19,063 bases of DNA from Candidatus Omnitrophota bacterium (GTDB taxonomy: Bacteria; Ratteibacteria; UBA8468; MWAK01): assembly GCA_026387085.1 (NCBI GenBank), contig JAPLMK010000082.1, forward strand, positions 1-19,063, given 5' to 3'. How positions within the stretch are numbered: position 1 is the first letter of the stretch; each line of letters begins with the position of its first letter. A program made the translations under genes and the position numbers. The notes below the pieces were generated by a model. The model was not told the DNA's origin, did not search any database, and was given only the letters and a program-made list of their open reading frames with translations. Below are positions 6,973 through 15,121 of the stretch, in pieces.

Positions 6973-8223
6973 ATGCCTAATGAAGATTTTAACGAAAAGA
7001 TTAATTTGCGGTCCGGCCCGAGAGAGGGGCGGGAAGCTCGCGGGGGGCAGGCCGAGGAAGACCAAACAGCGGCGGCTCAACTTGCCAACATTGTAAACCA
7101 GTCGATCAGTTCCAAGGCAACCGACATCCACCTGGAAATAGAGGAAAACGGCCCCAAGCTCCGTTACCGGATTAACGGAATACTTTACGAGTTTCCGGCG
7201 CCGGCGGCTGAACTTTACTCCCGCATTATTTCCCGGCTGAAAGTTCTTTCCGACCTTGACGTTTCCGAGAAAAGAATCCCCCAGAGCGGCTACGCTTCCT
7301 ACCGGTCCGGAGACCGGCAGATTGACATGCGGATTTCCATCTTTCCCTCCATCTTCGGCGAGTCCTCAGCCATCCGGGTTTTGGACCGCAACAATATCGT
7401 TTTGGGTTTTGACCGGCTGGGGTTTTCTCCGGAGATATTGCCCCAGTACCTTCATCTGCTGGAATTGACTGCCGGGATGGTTTTGGTAACCGGGCCGACC
7501 GGCGGAGGGAAAACGACTACCTTGTATGCTTCGCTTAATAAAATCCGGACCGGCCGGAAGAAGGTCATTACGCTGGAAGACCCGGTGGAGTATCATATTG
7601 CCGGAGTCACTCAGGGCCAGATAAACCCCAAGGCCGGTTTCACTTTTGCGGCCGGGTTAAGGTCGATTTTACGGCAAGACCCGAATGTGGTTATGGTCGG
7701 TGAAATTCGGGATACGGAAACCGCCGCCACTGCCATGCAGATTTCCCTGACCGGCCAGATGGTTTTTGCCACGCTGCACACGAATACCGCTCCGGGCGCG
7801 ATAACCCGTCTCCTGGATATGGGAATTGAGCCCTACCTGGTGGGTTCTTCGCTCGTGGGTGTAATTAACCAGACGCTGGTGGGCCATGTCTGCCAGAAAT
7901 GCAAAGAAGAGTATCAGCCGGACCCGGATGTTCTGCTTGAATCGGCCGGTGATTTAGAAAAGTTCGGGAAAATAAAATTCTTCCGGGGCAAGGGTTGCCC
8001 GAATTGCAACCAGTCCGGGTATCAGGGCCGGATCGGATTGTATGAACTGATGGTCATCAATCCCCGGATTCGGGTGATAATCCTGCGGAAACCTTCCACA
8101 GAAGAGGTAACTGCCGCCGCTCTTGAATCCGGCATGATAACAATACGGCAGGACGGGTTGAAAAAAGTAGCCGAAGGTGTGGTTACGATTGAAGATATGG
8201 TTCAAAGCACCCGCCGCGAATAG
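6973..8223 (+). CDS. GspE/PilB-type secretion or pilus ATPase without N-terminal domain
   Basis: This 416-residue AAA+-like secretion ATPase resembles those powering type II secretion and type IV pilus assembly. It has the N2 domain (SSKATDIHLE motif, about residues 47-56), Walker A GPTGGGKT (174-181), the Asp box ITLEDPVEYHI, Walker B VVMVGEIRD and the His box FATLHTNT. A tetracysteine zinc insert (CQKC and CPNC) marks the GspE/PilB branch rather than PilT. Typical family members are 500-570 residues; here the N-terminal N1/MshEN domain that docks on the membrane partner is absent, replaced by about 35 polar residues. GGAGG lies before ATG 6973, so the short start looks real. No pilin, GspF/PilC or secretin gene is in the window, so its partners are unknown. 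Confidence 0.9.
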   Translation: MPNEDFNEKINLRSGPREGREARGGQAEEDQTAAAQLANIVNQSISSKATDIHLEIEENGPKLRYRINGILYEFPAPAAELYSRIISRLKVLSDLDVSEKRIPQSGYASYRSGDRQIDMRISIFPSIFGESSAIRVLDRNNIVLGFDRLGFSPEILPQYLHLLELTAGMVLVTGPTGGGKTTTLYASLNKIRTGRKKVITLEDPVEYHIAGVTQGQINPKAGFTFAAGLRSILRQDPNVVMVGEIRDTETAATAMQISLTGQMVFATLHTNTAPGAITRLLDMGIEPYLVGSSLVGVINQTLVGHVCQKCKEEYQPDPDVLLESAGDLEKFGKIKFFRGKGCPNCNQSGYQGRIGLYELMVINPRIRVIILRKPSTEEVTAAALESGMITIRQDGLKKVAEGVVTIEDMVQSTRRE

Positions 8224-8244
8224 CGGAGAAAGGTCTTAATTCGC

Positions 8245-8946
8245 ATGATACAAAATTTATTTATCAGTAATGATAAGCGTTTGATTAAAGCCGCGCAGGT
8301 TGGTGATGCCGCCAAAATTGGCGCTTTGATAGACAAAAAAGCCGATGTTAATGTCCGGAACAGCCGTGGGCTTACGGCTTTGCTGATTACGGCGCAAAAT
8401 GGTTATGAAGACGCGGTAAATGTTTTGCTCTCCGGCGGCGCTGATGTTAATGCCGGGGACGAGCAGGGTAATACCGCCCTGATGGCGGCGGTAGAGCAGA
8501 ACTATCCGGAAATCGTGAAGATGCTGTTAGCGAGAGGCGCGGAAACGAATCTTTGCAATCAGACCGGTGAAACAGCTTTAATGTTGGCCTCCGGAAAAGG
8601 TTTTGCCGACCCGGCGCAGATGTTGATAAAAGGCGGAGCAGATGTTAATTTGAAGGATATTGAAGGCACCACGGCTCTGATGCTGGCTTCGGCGCGCGGC
8701 CATGTCGGGATAGTCCGGATGCTGATTGAAGGCAAAGCGGATTTGAACGCCCGAAACAATATCGGCTTTACCGGATTGATGTTTGCCTGCTGGAAGGGCC
8801 GGACTGAAACGGTAAAGGCGCTGGTTGCCGGTGGCGCGGATATTAATATCAAGAAGGAAGATGGTGTTACCGCCATGATGTCCGCGGCTGTCGGCGGGCA
8901 TTTGGAAATCGTTCAAATTATCAAGGATGCCGGCGCCAGGGGATAA
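8245..8946 (+). CDS. Ankyrin-repeat protein
   Basis: The 233-residue product is almost entirely ankyrin repeats. A capping unit (about residues 7-35) is followed by six regular 33-residue repeats with the TALMLA core and a GADVN or similar ending. There is no signal peptide, membrane helix or catalytic domain, so it is probably cytosolic and a protein-binding scaffold. It starts 21 bases after the ATPase gene. The nearest ribosome-site-like sequence, AAAGG, is rather far (about 13 bases) from ATG 8245. The adjacent repeats differ clearly in DNA sequence, so this is an old array rather than a recent expansion. The partner is unknown; the neighbouring ATPase or the TPR protein are natural candidates. 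Confidence 0.88.
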   Translation: MIQNLFISNDKRLIKAAQVGDAAKIGALIDKKADVNVRNSRGLTALLITAQNGYEDAVNVLLSGGADVNAGDEQGNTALMAAVEQNYPEIVKMLLARGAETNLCNQTGETALMLASGKGFADPAQMLIKGGADVNLKDIEGTTALMLASARGHVGIVRMLIEGKADLNARNNIGFTGLMFACWKGRTETVKALVAGGADINIKKEDGVTAMMSAAVGGHLEIVQIIKDAGARG

Positions 8947-8968
8947 GGAATTTCAACAACCCGCCAAG

Positions 8969-9649
8969 ATGAAAATTTTCCGCATGATTGCGCTGAAGTT
9001 ATTTTTCATTTCTTTTTTTACGGCGAGCGCGTGTTTAACGTGCAGCGCTGCTCCGCGGGTAGGTTCGCCCGAAAATCCTTTCGTGCTGACATCAACTACC
9101 CCGACTTTTCGCTGGGAAAAGGTTGCCGGAGCCGATTTGTACGCGCTTTATGTCAGCCGGTATCCTTACGGAGTAAAAAACATTGTTTATGAGAACAAAT
9201 TGTTGAAGACGACGTATTTTAAGATTCCCGACGGGGTTTTGGTAGACGGCGGGCGGTACCGCTGGAATGCGATGGCCCGGGAAAAATCTAAATGGAACGA
9301 TTCTTCCGAATCGTTTTATTTCCGGGTTAAATTGAATATACCGACGGCCTGGGATTGGTACCAGCAGGGAAACGCTGCTTTCGAGAAGGCGGAATACGAT
9401 ACGGCGCTTAATTGCTACACGAAATTAATTGAAATGGAACCGGATTTATCCGGGGCCTCTTATGTCCGCGGCACGGTCTATGGGGCTAAGGGCGAATACG
9501 AAAAGGCGATTGTCGATTTTGACCGCGCAATTCTGCTTTACCCTGATTATGCCGAGGCCTATTACGGCCGGGCGATTGCCTGGTCTTCGCTGAAGGAATA
9601 TCAAGAAATCACAGGCCCTGGGTTTTCCGGTCAACCCGGAAATGGTTGA
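8969..9649 (+). CDS. Exported Ig-like/TPR protein, frameshifted at its C-terminus
   Basis: From ATG 8969 the product has 226 residues, beginning with a hydrophobic signal peptide (about 1-27). An Ig/fibronectin-like beta domain follows (about 28-115; STTPTFRWEKVAGADLY and GRYRWNAMA patterns). Two full TPR units come next, QGNAAFEKAEYDTALNCYTK and RGTVYGAKGEYEKAIVDFDR, then a third that breaks off at LKEYQ. The last 15 residues are unlike TPR sequence, whereas the +1 frame continues with a normal TPR ending (see 9600-9683), so a small deletion is likely. A longer frame from 8927 overlaps the ankyrin gene and would bury the signal, so 8969 is preferred, though its ribosome site is weak. The protein is probably periplasmic and may be a scaffold for an envelope complex. 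Confidence 0.75.
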   Translation: MKIFRMIALKLFFISFFTASACLTCSAAPRVGSPENPFVLTSTTPTFRWEKVAGADLYALYVSRYPYGVKNIVYENKLLKTTYFKIPDGVLVDGGRYRWNAMAREKSKWNDSSESFYFRVKLNIPTAWDWYQQGNAAFEKAEYDTALNCYTKLIEMEPDLSGASYVRGTVYGAKGEYEKAIVDFDRAILLYPDYAEAYYGRAIAWSSLKEYQEITGPGFSGQPGNG

Positions 9650-9683
9650 GTTATTACTCAAGATTACCGGAGGCGCTAATTGA
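9600..9683 (+). pseudogene. Displaced C-terminal segment of the TPR gene (+1 frame)
   Basis: In the +1 frame relative to the gene above, 9603-9680 encodes KKSQALGFPVNPEMVELLLK followed by ITGGAN, then a stop (TGA, 9681-9683). TPR proteins commonly end with a KAQALGY-x-VNPEFLE-type helix, so this is the expected end of the gene. Joining KEY directly to KKSQALGF lacks about seven residues of the third TPR. A 20-base loss near 9601 would remove them and shift the frame. The restored stop overlaps the TTG start of the next gene as TTGA, as expected for coupled genes. An assembly error would look the same. Confidence 0.6.
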
Positions 9684-11515
9684 GGGGACCGGGCGGTCAT
9701 TTTTCCAGATTCGACAAGCGGATAATTCCGGAAGATGATAAGCCCGGCGCGAAACTTAATCTTGTCCGGCTCTTCGGTTACCTGAAACCGTATCGCTGGC
9801 AGGTAGCGTTTACCCTCTTTATTTCGGTAGCCGTGACTCTGCTCAGTTTAATTCCACCCCGCCTGATCGGCGTTGTTATTGACCAGGCCCTGGGTAAAAA
9901 GGACCTTCCCCGCCTTTATTTTATCTCATTTTCGTTGTTGCTGGTATATATCACATCCCATGCGCTGGGCGGTCTGAAAAATTTTCTGATGAGCCGGCTC
10001 GGACTGAGGGTTATTTATGATTTGTGGCAGGATGTATACCAGAATCTCCTGCGGCTTTCTTTTAATTTTTACGATGACAACCAGACCGGAAACATCATGT
10101 CCCGCATTACTAATGACGTCAGCGCGGTGGAGCGGGTAATCGTGGACGGAGTGGACACGATAATCGTTGCTTCACTCACCTTGCTGGGCGTTACTTTTGT
10201 CCTCTTCCGGATAAATTGGAAACTGGCCCTGATAACCATGATTCCCATTCCAATTCTCTTATTTCTGGCTTTGTTTGTCACCCGGCGCGCGCACCGGATT
10301 TACCGGCAGGTACGCCGGAAAATGGGCGAAATCAGCGCGCTGCTTCAGGATAATATCTCCGGTATCCGGGAAACAAAAAGTTTCGGGCGCGAAGATTACG
10401 AGGTGGGCCGGTTTTCGGAAAAAAGCACTGATTATATGGGCGTCAACCTCCAGGCGGTAAAACTCTGGTCGATCTTCTCTCCGGCGATCCTTACCACCAC
10501 TTCGATCGGTACGGTTCTTGTGCTTCTGTTCGGCGGCCAATTGGTAATTTCAGCCGGTAAATTATCGGCCGGGGAAATTGTTTCGTTCCTCTTCTACCTG
10601 GGGCTTTTTTACCAGCCCATCCATCAGTTGAATATGGTGAATCATATGCTTCAGCACGGACGGGCCGCGAGTGAACGTATCTTTGAAGTGATTGATACGG
10701 AACCTCAAATCCGGGAAGCAGGAAACGCCGTTAATCTGCCTCAACCGGTAAAGGGCGGGGTTATTTTTCAAGATGTCCATTTCTCCTACAAGCCGGGCAA
10801 GGAAATTTTACGCGGGGTCAGTTTTGAAGCCAAACCCGGGGAAATTGTGGCGCTGGTGGGAGCTACCGGCGCCGGTAAAACCACCACCGTTAATTTGATC
10901 CCCCGGTTTTATGAGGTTGAAAACGGCGCTATTTTTATCGACGGTATCAACGTGCGCGAATTAAAAGTGCGAAATCTGCGTGAAAATATCGGGATTGTGA
11001 TGCAGGAACCCTTTCTTTTTGACGGTTCCATCATCGAAAACATTGCCTACGGACGATTGGATGCGACGCTGGATGAAATTGTGGCTATTTCCAAGTTGGC
11101 CAACGCCCATAATTTTATCGTTGAGTTGGCGGACGGATATGAACATCAGATCGGGGAGCGGGGCGTAAGGCTTTCGGTCGGTGAAAAACAACGTATTGCT
11201 ATTGCCCGGGCCCTTTTGAAAAACCCGCCCATTTTGATTTTGGATGAAGCCACTTCTTCCGTGGATAACAAGACGGAAGCCCTGATTCAGGAAGCAATTG
11301 AGCACCTCTTGCGTAACCGGACTTCGTTTGTTATTGCCCATCGGCTTTCCACCGTAATGCATGCCAATAAAATCCTGGTTTTTCAGGCCGGGAAAATAGT
11401 GGAATCCGGCAACCACGAAGAATTGCTGGCCCGGGGCGGGGTTTATTACGATTTGTATCAAATTCAGTGGCGCTATGCAAAACAAGAACCAAACCTTTTC
11501 CGCAATTCAGCTTGA
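9680..11515 (+). CDS. MsbA-like ABC half-exporter (fused membrane and ATPase domains)
   Basis: This 611-residue homodimeric-type ABC exporter has a six-helix transmembrane domain (about residues 30-330) followed by the ATPase. Walker A is GATGAGKTTT (about 394-403), the Q-loop is GIVMQEPFLFDGSI, the signature is LSVGEKQR (about 498) instead of LSGGQ, Walker B is ILILDEATSSVD (about 518-529) and the H-loop is IAHRLST. Family members flip or export lipids, lipid-linked molecules, peptides or drugs; the substrate is not readable here. The start is TTG 9680 with CCGGAGG six bases upstream; the next in-frame ATG lies about 100 residues into the membrane domain. The start overlaps the ancestral TPR stop (TTGA). 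It is probably the last gene of the long operon, since a 154-base gap follows. Confidence 0.9.
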   Translation: MRGPGGHFSRFDKRIIPEDDKPGAKLNLVRLFGYLKPYRWQVAFTLFISVAVTLLSLIPPRLIGVVIDQALGKKDLPRLYFISFSLLLVYITSHALGGLKNFLMSRLGLRVIYDLWQDVYQNLLRLSFNFYDDNQTGNIMSRITNDVSAVERVIVDGVDTIIVASLTLLGVTFVLFRINWKLALITMIPIPILLFLALFVTRRAHRIYRQVRRKMGEISALLQDNISGIRETKSFGREDYEVGRFSEKSTDYMGVNLQAVKLWSIFSPAILTTTSIGTVLVLLFGGQLVISAGKLSAGEIVSFLFYLGLFYQPIHQLNMVNHMLQHGRAASERIFEVIDTEPQIREAGNAVNLPQPVKGGVIFQDVHFSYKPGKEILRGVSFEAKPGEIVALVGATGAGKTTTVNLIPRFYEVENGAIFIDGINVRELKVRNLRENIGIVMQEPFLFDGSIIENIAYGRLDATLDEIVAISKLANAHNFIVELADGYEHQIGERGVRLSVGEKQRIAIARALLKNPPILILDEATSSVDNKTEALIQEAIEHLLRNRTSFVIAHRLSTVMHANKILVFQAGKIVESGNHEELLARGGVYYDLYQIQWRYAKQEPNLFRNSA

Positions 11516-11595
11516 GTAGTAATTAAACGAAACGCGGGCGGATATTATCTAATATAAATATTTAGCGGGTGAGGATAAATGTCTTACAAAAATAT

Positions 11596-11627
11596 TGTCA
11601 TTCCCGCGTGTATTAGGCGGGAATCCA
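11596..11627 (+). repeat. Single hairpin repeat (copy R2)
   Basis: One unit of the GTCATTCCC family: TGTCATTCCCGC, a short loop, then GCGGGAATCCA. ATTCCCGC-type arms pair perfectly. It lies in the 154-base gap (11516-11669) between the ABC exporter and the second channel gene. The rest of that gap is AT-rich, with no convincing promoter or terminator that I can support. Confidence 0.8.
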
Positions 11628-11669
11628 TGTTTACCCGGTGTAGAATTTTTAATGTCAAATTAATATAAA

Positions 11670-13268
11670 ATGAAAATGAGTTATCGGTGGCGGTCTTTTT
11701 TGATGGTCGGATTTTTATTTTACCTGGCCGGGTGTTCGGCACAGCATTATCGCGAGAGCGCGGACCGCGAGGTTTACCGTATCCTGGCGGAGAAGAAAGG
11801 ACCGGGCCCAACGGTTTCTTTTGATATTGAACCAAAGAGTCCGGCGGTCTTTCCTCCGGGTGCGATAAAAGAGGTTGGCTTGCAGGAAGTACTGCAGTTG
11901 GCGGCTTTGCACAGCCGGGAATATCAGGACAGGAAAGAGAGCCTTTACCTGCAGGCGCTTAATCTCACGGCCCAGCGCCATCGCTACCGTCCCGGTTTCG
12001 GCGCGGATATCAGCGCGGGCTGGAATTCCGGCACGGAGCAGTTGAATGTTTCCGGTGACCTTTCGCTTGTTCAGTGGCTGGCCGACGGCGCTAAAGTTAC
12101 CCTGAACCTGGGGACGGATTTTTTGCGGTATCTGACCGGCGACCCGCAAGAGTCGCTCGGTTCATTGCTGAGCCTTAATCTCCTGCAACCGATTTTCCGG
12201 GGCGCCGGACGCCGGATTGCCCGGGAAAACCTCACCCAATCCGAACGGGACGTCGTTTACGCCATCCGCTCTTTTTTGCATTACCAGCGTACCTTTTCGG
12301 TTCTAATTACTACCAACTATTATCGGCTCCTGGAACAGAAGATGGTCTTGTCCAACGAAGAGAATAATTATCAGCAACTGGTGGCAAACCGGCAGCGCAG
12401 CGAGATGCTGGGTGACGCCGGCCGGTTGCCCCTTTTTCAGGTGGACCAGGCCCGGCAGGATGAGTTTAAGGCCTACGAGCGGATGATTACGGCCCGCACA
12501 ATCTACCAGGAAGAGGTTGACCAGTTTAAAGTTCTGTTGGGCCTGCCGGCTAACGCTGCCATTCGTTTCAGCGACAAGGAGGCCGAGGAATTAACTACCC
12601 GGGCTCTACCGGTTCTTCAATTGGATTTGGCGCAGGCGCTGAAGATATCCTTGCAAAACCGGCTGGACCTGATGAGCGCCCTGGATGCGGTTGAGGATGC
12701 CGGCCGTAAAGTAGCGGTTTCCCGGGATAATCTGCGGGCTGACCTTTCGTTTATCGGTTCCACCAGCGTTGCGACACCGGATGATGAAAATACAGCCCTG
12801 GATTTTGAATCGGATAAAATTGATTACAACGCCGGACTGAATTTAAAGTTACCTTTTGACCGGTTGACGGAAAGAAATAGTTATCGCCAGAGTTTAATCA
12901 GTCAGGAACGCAGCCGGCGTAACCTATCGTTGGTGCAGGACAACGTTTCTTTGGGGATACGCACCGGTTGGCGTAATCTGGAACAGGCTCGTCAGAGTTA
13001 CGAAAATCAGCAGGCCAGTTTAGAGCTGGCCCGGCGGCGGGTGGAGAGCACCAATATGCTGCTGGATGCGGGCCGGGCATCCCAGCGGGACCTTTTAGAG
13101 GCGCAGAGCGCCCGTTTGCAGGCGCGTAATAGCCTGCTGGCGGCAACAGTTGATTATCTTTCCGCTGACCTGGCTTTTCTGCGGGACGCAGAGATGCTGG
13201 AGATTGGCAGCAACGGTGTTTGGACGGGAGATTGGGATGCGCAAACTAATGCCAACATTAAAGAATAA
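11670..13268 (+). CDS. TolC-family outer-membrane channel lipoprotein (second system)
   Basis: The 532-residue outer-membrane efflux protein starts with a lipoprotein signal whose lipobox is LAGC (C22), as in OprM/CusC-type channels. A pre-domain of about 50 residues follows, then the duplicated channel fold (first repeat from EVGLQEVLQLAALHSREYQD; later QSYENQQASLELARRRVEST and MLLDAGRASQRDLLEAQSAR). The last part matches the classic tail in which a helix break precedes the final coiled coil. No Shine-Dalgarno sequence precedes ATG 11670; the region upstream is AT-rich. ATG 11676 is an alternative start. It overlaps the adaptor gene by 32 bases, placing it as the first gene of a MacAB-TolC-like operon. 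Confidence 0.88.
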   Translation: MKMSYRWRSFLMVGFLFYLAGCSAQHYRESADREVYRILAEKKGPGPTVSFDIEPKSPAVFPPGAIKEVGLQEVLQLAALHSREYQDRKESLYLQALNLTAQRHRYRPGFGADISAGWNSGTEQLNVSGDLSLVQWLADGAKVTLNLGTDFLRYLTGDPQESLGSLLSLNLLQPIFRGAGRRIARENLTQSERDVVYAIRSFLHYQRTFSVLITTNYYRLLEQKMVLSNEENNYQQLVANRQRSEMLGDAGRLPLFQVDQARQDEFKAYERMITARTIYQEEVDQFKVLLGLPANAAIRFSDKEAEELTTRALPVLQLDLAQALKISLQNRLDLMSALDAVEDAGRKVAVSRDNLRADLSFIGSTSVATPDDENTALDFESDKIDYNAGLNLKLPFDRLTERNSYRQSLISQERSRRNLSLVQDNVSLGIRTGWRNLEQARQSYENQQASLELARRRVESTNMLLDAGRASQRDLLEAQSARLQARNSLLAATVDYLSADLAFLRDAEMLEIGSNGVWTGDWDAQTNANIKE

Positions 13269-15021
13269 ATCAGTATTTTGGGCTAAAGTACCCCCCAAAG
13301 GAAAACGTTTGTTTTTTTGGTTGCTTCCGGTAGCGCTTATCTTTCTGCTCGTCCTGATGCTGGGAGGCCGGAAAGAAAAGACCACGGAGTTGGTTTGGCG
13401 GGTGCAACCGGGAGATTTTAGGGTGACGGTGCTGGTAGGCGGAACGCTGAAAGCGGTGCGGAGCCAGGATATTATTTCTGATGTTGAAGGACAGAACATG
13501 ATTCTGGATATTGTGCCGGAAGGGACCGTGGTAACCGAGTCAGACGTCAAGGACGGTAAGGTGCTGGTACGTTTGGATTCTTCCCGGGTCGGAGAGCAGT
13601 TGGCCCAGGAAGAGATTAACCTGCAGAACGCGGAGACCTCGGCAACCGATGCCCGGGAAAATTACCAGATTCAGATTAACCAGAATGACAGTAATATCCG
13701 GAAAGGCGAACTGAGCCTGACTTTTGCCCGGATGGAACTGGAAAAGTACCTGGGCAGCCGTTTGACGGAATCGGTTTTGAAGCAGAAAGGGGAAGTTAAG
13801 CCCGGGGAAATTTTTGTCAGTCCGGACCTGGAGGGTGAAGCCCAGCGCCAGGTAAAACAGTTTAAGAATGCGATTGACCTGGCCAAAGAGCAACTTTCCC
13901 GCGACCAGGACCGTTTGGATTGGACCAAAAAATTAGTGGAAAAGGGCTATGCCACCCGGGGAGAACAGGAAGCGGATAACCTGGCGGTCCAACAGCGGGT
14001 GGTGGCAACCGAACAAGCCCAGACCGCTTACCTTCTTTTTAATAATTATGATTTTCCCAAGGAATTGACTAAGCGGCTTTCTGATTTCCGGGAAGCCGGC
14101 GAAGAGTTAATTCGCATTAAGGCCAACGCCCGGGCGCAACTGTCTCAAGCTCAGAATCGTTTGGTGACCCGGCAGGCCTCTTACCAGCTTACCCAGAACA
14201 AGGTCAAGCGTTATCAGGATCAGGTGGAGATAAGTGTGATGGTCGCCACCCAGCCGGGTATTGTGGTTTATGCCAGCAGCGCTAATCCTTTTCAGTCGCG
14301 CCAGGGGCCCATTCAGGCCGGCGCCACCGTTAATCAGCGCCAGGTCATCATCACCCTGCCGGACATCTCCCAGATGTCAGTGGAATTAAAAGTGCCGGAA
14401 TCATCGATTGATAAGATCCGGGAAGGTCAGGTTGCCCGGGTTACGGTGGATGCTTTTCCGGGGATGTTTGTTGCCGGCAAGGTACGCAAGATGGCGCTTT
14501 TACCGGATGCCACAATGCGTTGGATGAACCCGGACATTAATGTGTATACGGTGGAGGTTGTGCTGGACCAGGGAATGCCTGACCTGCGTCCGGGAATGTC
14601 AACTCAGGTGGAGATATTAGTGGCGGAACGTAAAAATGTACTCTCCATTCCGCTTTCGGCGCTGCGCGGTTCGGCTGGAAGCTATCGTTGTGTCAAGCTG
14701 GCCCGGCGCCGGTCAATTGAAGTGCCGGTGGCAATCGGGTTGAGCAACGATAGTTTTGTCGAAGTGCAGAGCGGTTTGAGGCGCGGAGATACGGTAGTTC
14801 TCTCCGGAGCCGCTACTTTGCCTACGCTGGTTTCGGAAACACCGAAAACGGAAAAGGTGGCGCCCGTTGAGGCCGGAACCGGCAACGGACCGCCTGTTTC
14901 CGGACAGCCGGCAGAACCATCCGGTGGAAAGATTAGCGGGAAAATCAGCGGTGAAAACACGGACCGTGTTCCGCGGCCGCCCCGGCAAAGACCGATTATC
15001 CGGGAAGAAAAAACAAACTGA
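13237..15021 (+). CDS. MacA/HlyD-like periplasmic adaptor
   Basis: With ATG 13237 the product has 594 residues. GGGAG lies about six bases upstream, within the end of the channel gene. A membrane anchor (about residues 24-43) is followed by a long adaptor region: beta-strands, an extended coiled-coil hairpin (roughly 100-330, rich in Q, E, R and L), a returning lipoyl-like strand set (VMVATQPGIVVYAS), then a beta-barrel with VNQRQVIITLPDISQMSVELKVPES in two adjoining stretches. The tail (about 540-594) is Pro/Gly-rich and contains a tandem KISG repeat. Length is well above typical MacA (about 370), because of the longer hairpin and tail. It should connect the ABC transporter at 15210-17182 to the channel at 11670. 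Earlier non-ATG starts lie inside the channel gene and are not favoured. Confidence 0.85.
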   Translation: MRKLMPTLKNKSVFWAKVPPKGKRLFFWLLPVALIFLLVLMLGGRKEKTTELVWRVQPGDFRVTVLVGGTLKAVRSQDIISDVEGQNMILDIVPEGTVVTESDVKDGKVLVRLDSSRVGEQLAQEEINLQNAETSATDARENYQIQINQNDSNIRKGELSLTFARMELEKYLGSRLTESVLKQKGEVKPGEIFVSPDLEGEAQRQVKQFKNAIDLAKEQLSRDQDRLDWTKKLVEKGYATRGEQEADNLAVQQRVVATEQAQTAYLLFNNYDFPKELTKRLSDFREAGEELIRIKANARAQLSQAQNRLVTRQASYQLTQNKVKRYQDQVEISVMVATQPGIVVYASSANPFQSRQGPIQAGATVNQRQVIITLPDISQMSVELKVPESSIDKIREGQVARVTVDAFPGMFVAGKVRKMALLPDATMRWMNPDINVYTVEVVLDQGMPDLRPGMSTQVEILVAERKNVLSIPLSALRGSAGSYRCVKLARRRSIEVPVAIGLSNDSFVEVQSGLRRGDTVVLSGAATLPTLVSETPKTEKVAPVEAGTGNGPPVSGQPAEPSGGKISGKISGENTDRVPRPPRQRPIIREEKTN

Positions 15022-15056
15022 CGATTTTGTCATCATTTTCGCGCATAATAAAAATA

Positions 15057-15115
15057 TGTCATTCCCGAATGTTTAAACTTGCCCTCGTGTGTAGTAAACG
15101 AGGGTCGGGAATCCA
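15057..15115 (+). repeat. Hairpin repeat with a second hairpin in its loop (copy R3a)
   Basis: The outer stem TCATTCCCGA and TCGGGAATCCA belongs to the GTCATTCCC family. Between GTTTAAA and TCGGGA it carries 27 extra bases (15078-15104) that are absent from the otherwise nearly identical copy at 15122-15153. The extra piece is itself a hairpin: CCCTCG (15082-15087) pairs with CGAGGG (15099-15104). Confidence 0.75.
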
Positions 15116-15121
15116 AAAATA

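Noticed and set aside
6973..8223. PilT-type twitching retraction ATPase
   Set aside because: The tetracysteine zinc insert and N2-type SSKATDIHLE region point to the GspE/PilB branch.
8559..8916. Minus-strand open frames opposite the ankyrin gene
   Set aside because: They mirror the periodic ankyrin codons and have no independent evidence of coding.
11516..11669. Promoter for the second channel gene
   Set aside because: The gap is AT-rich with several TATAAT-like words, but none has a -35 box at proper spacing, so no promoter is called.
13150..13236. Earlier TTG start for the MacA-like adaptor
   Set aside because: It lies well inside the channel gene, has no ribosome site and would put about 29 unlikely residues before the membrane anchor.
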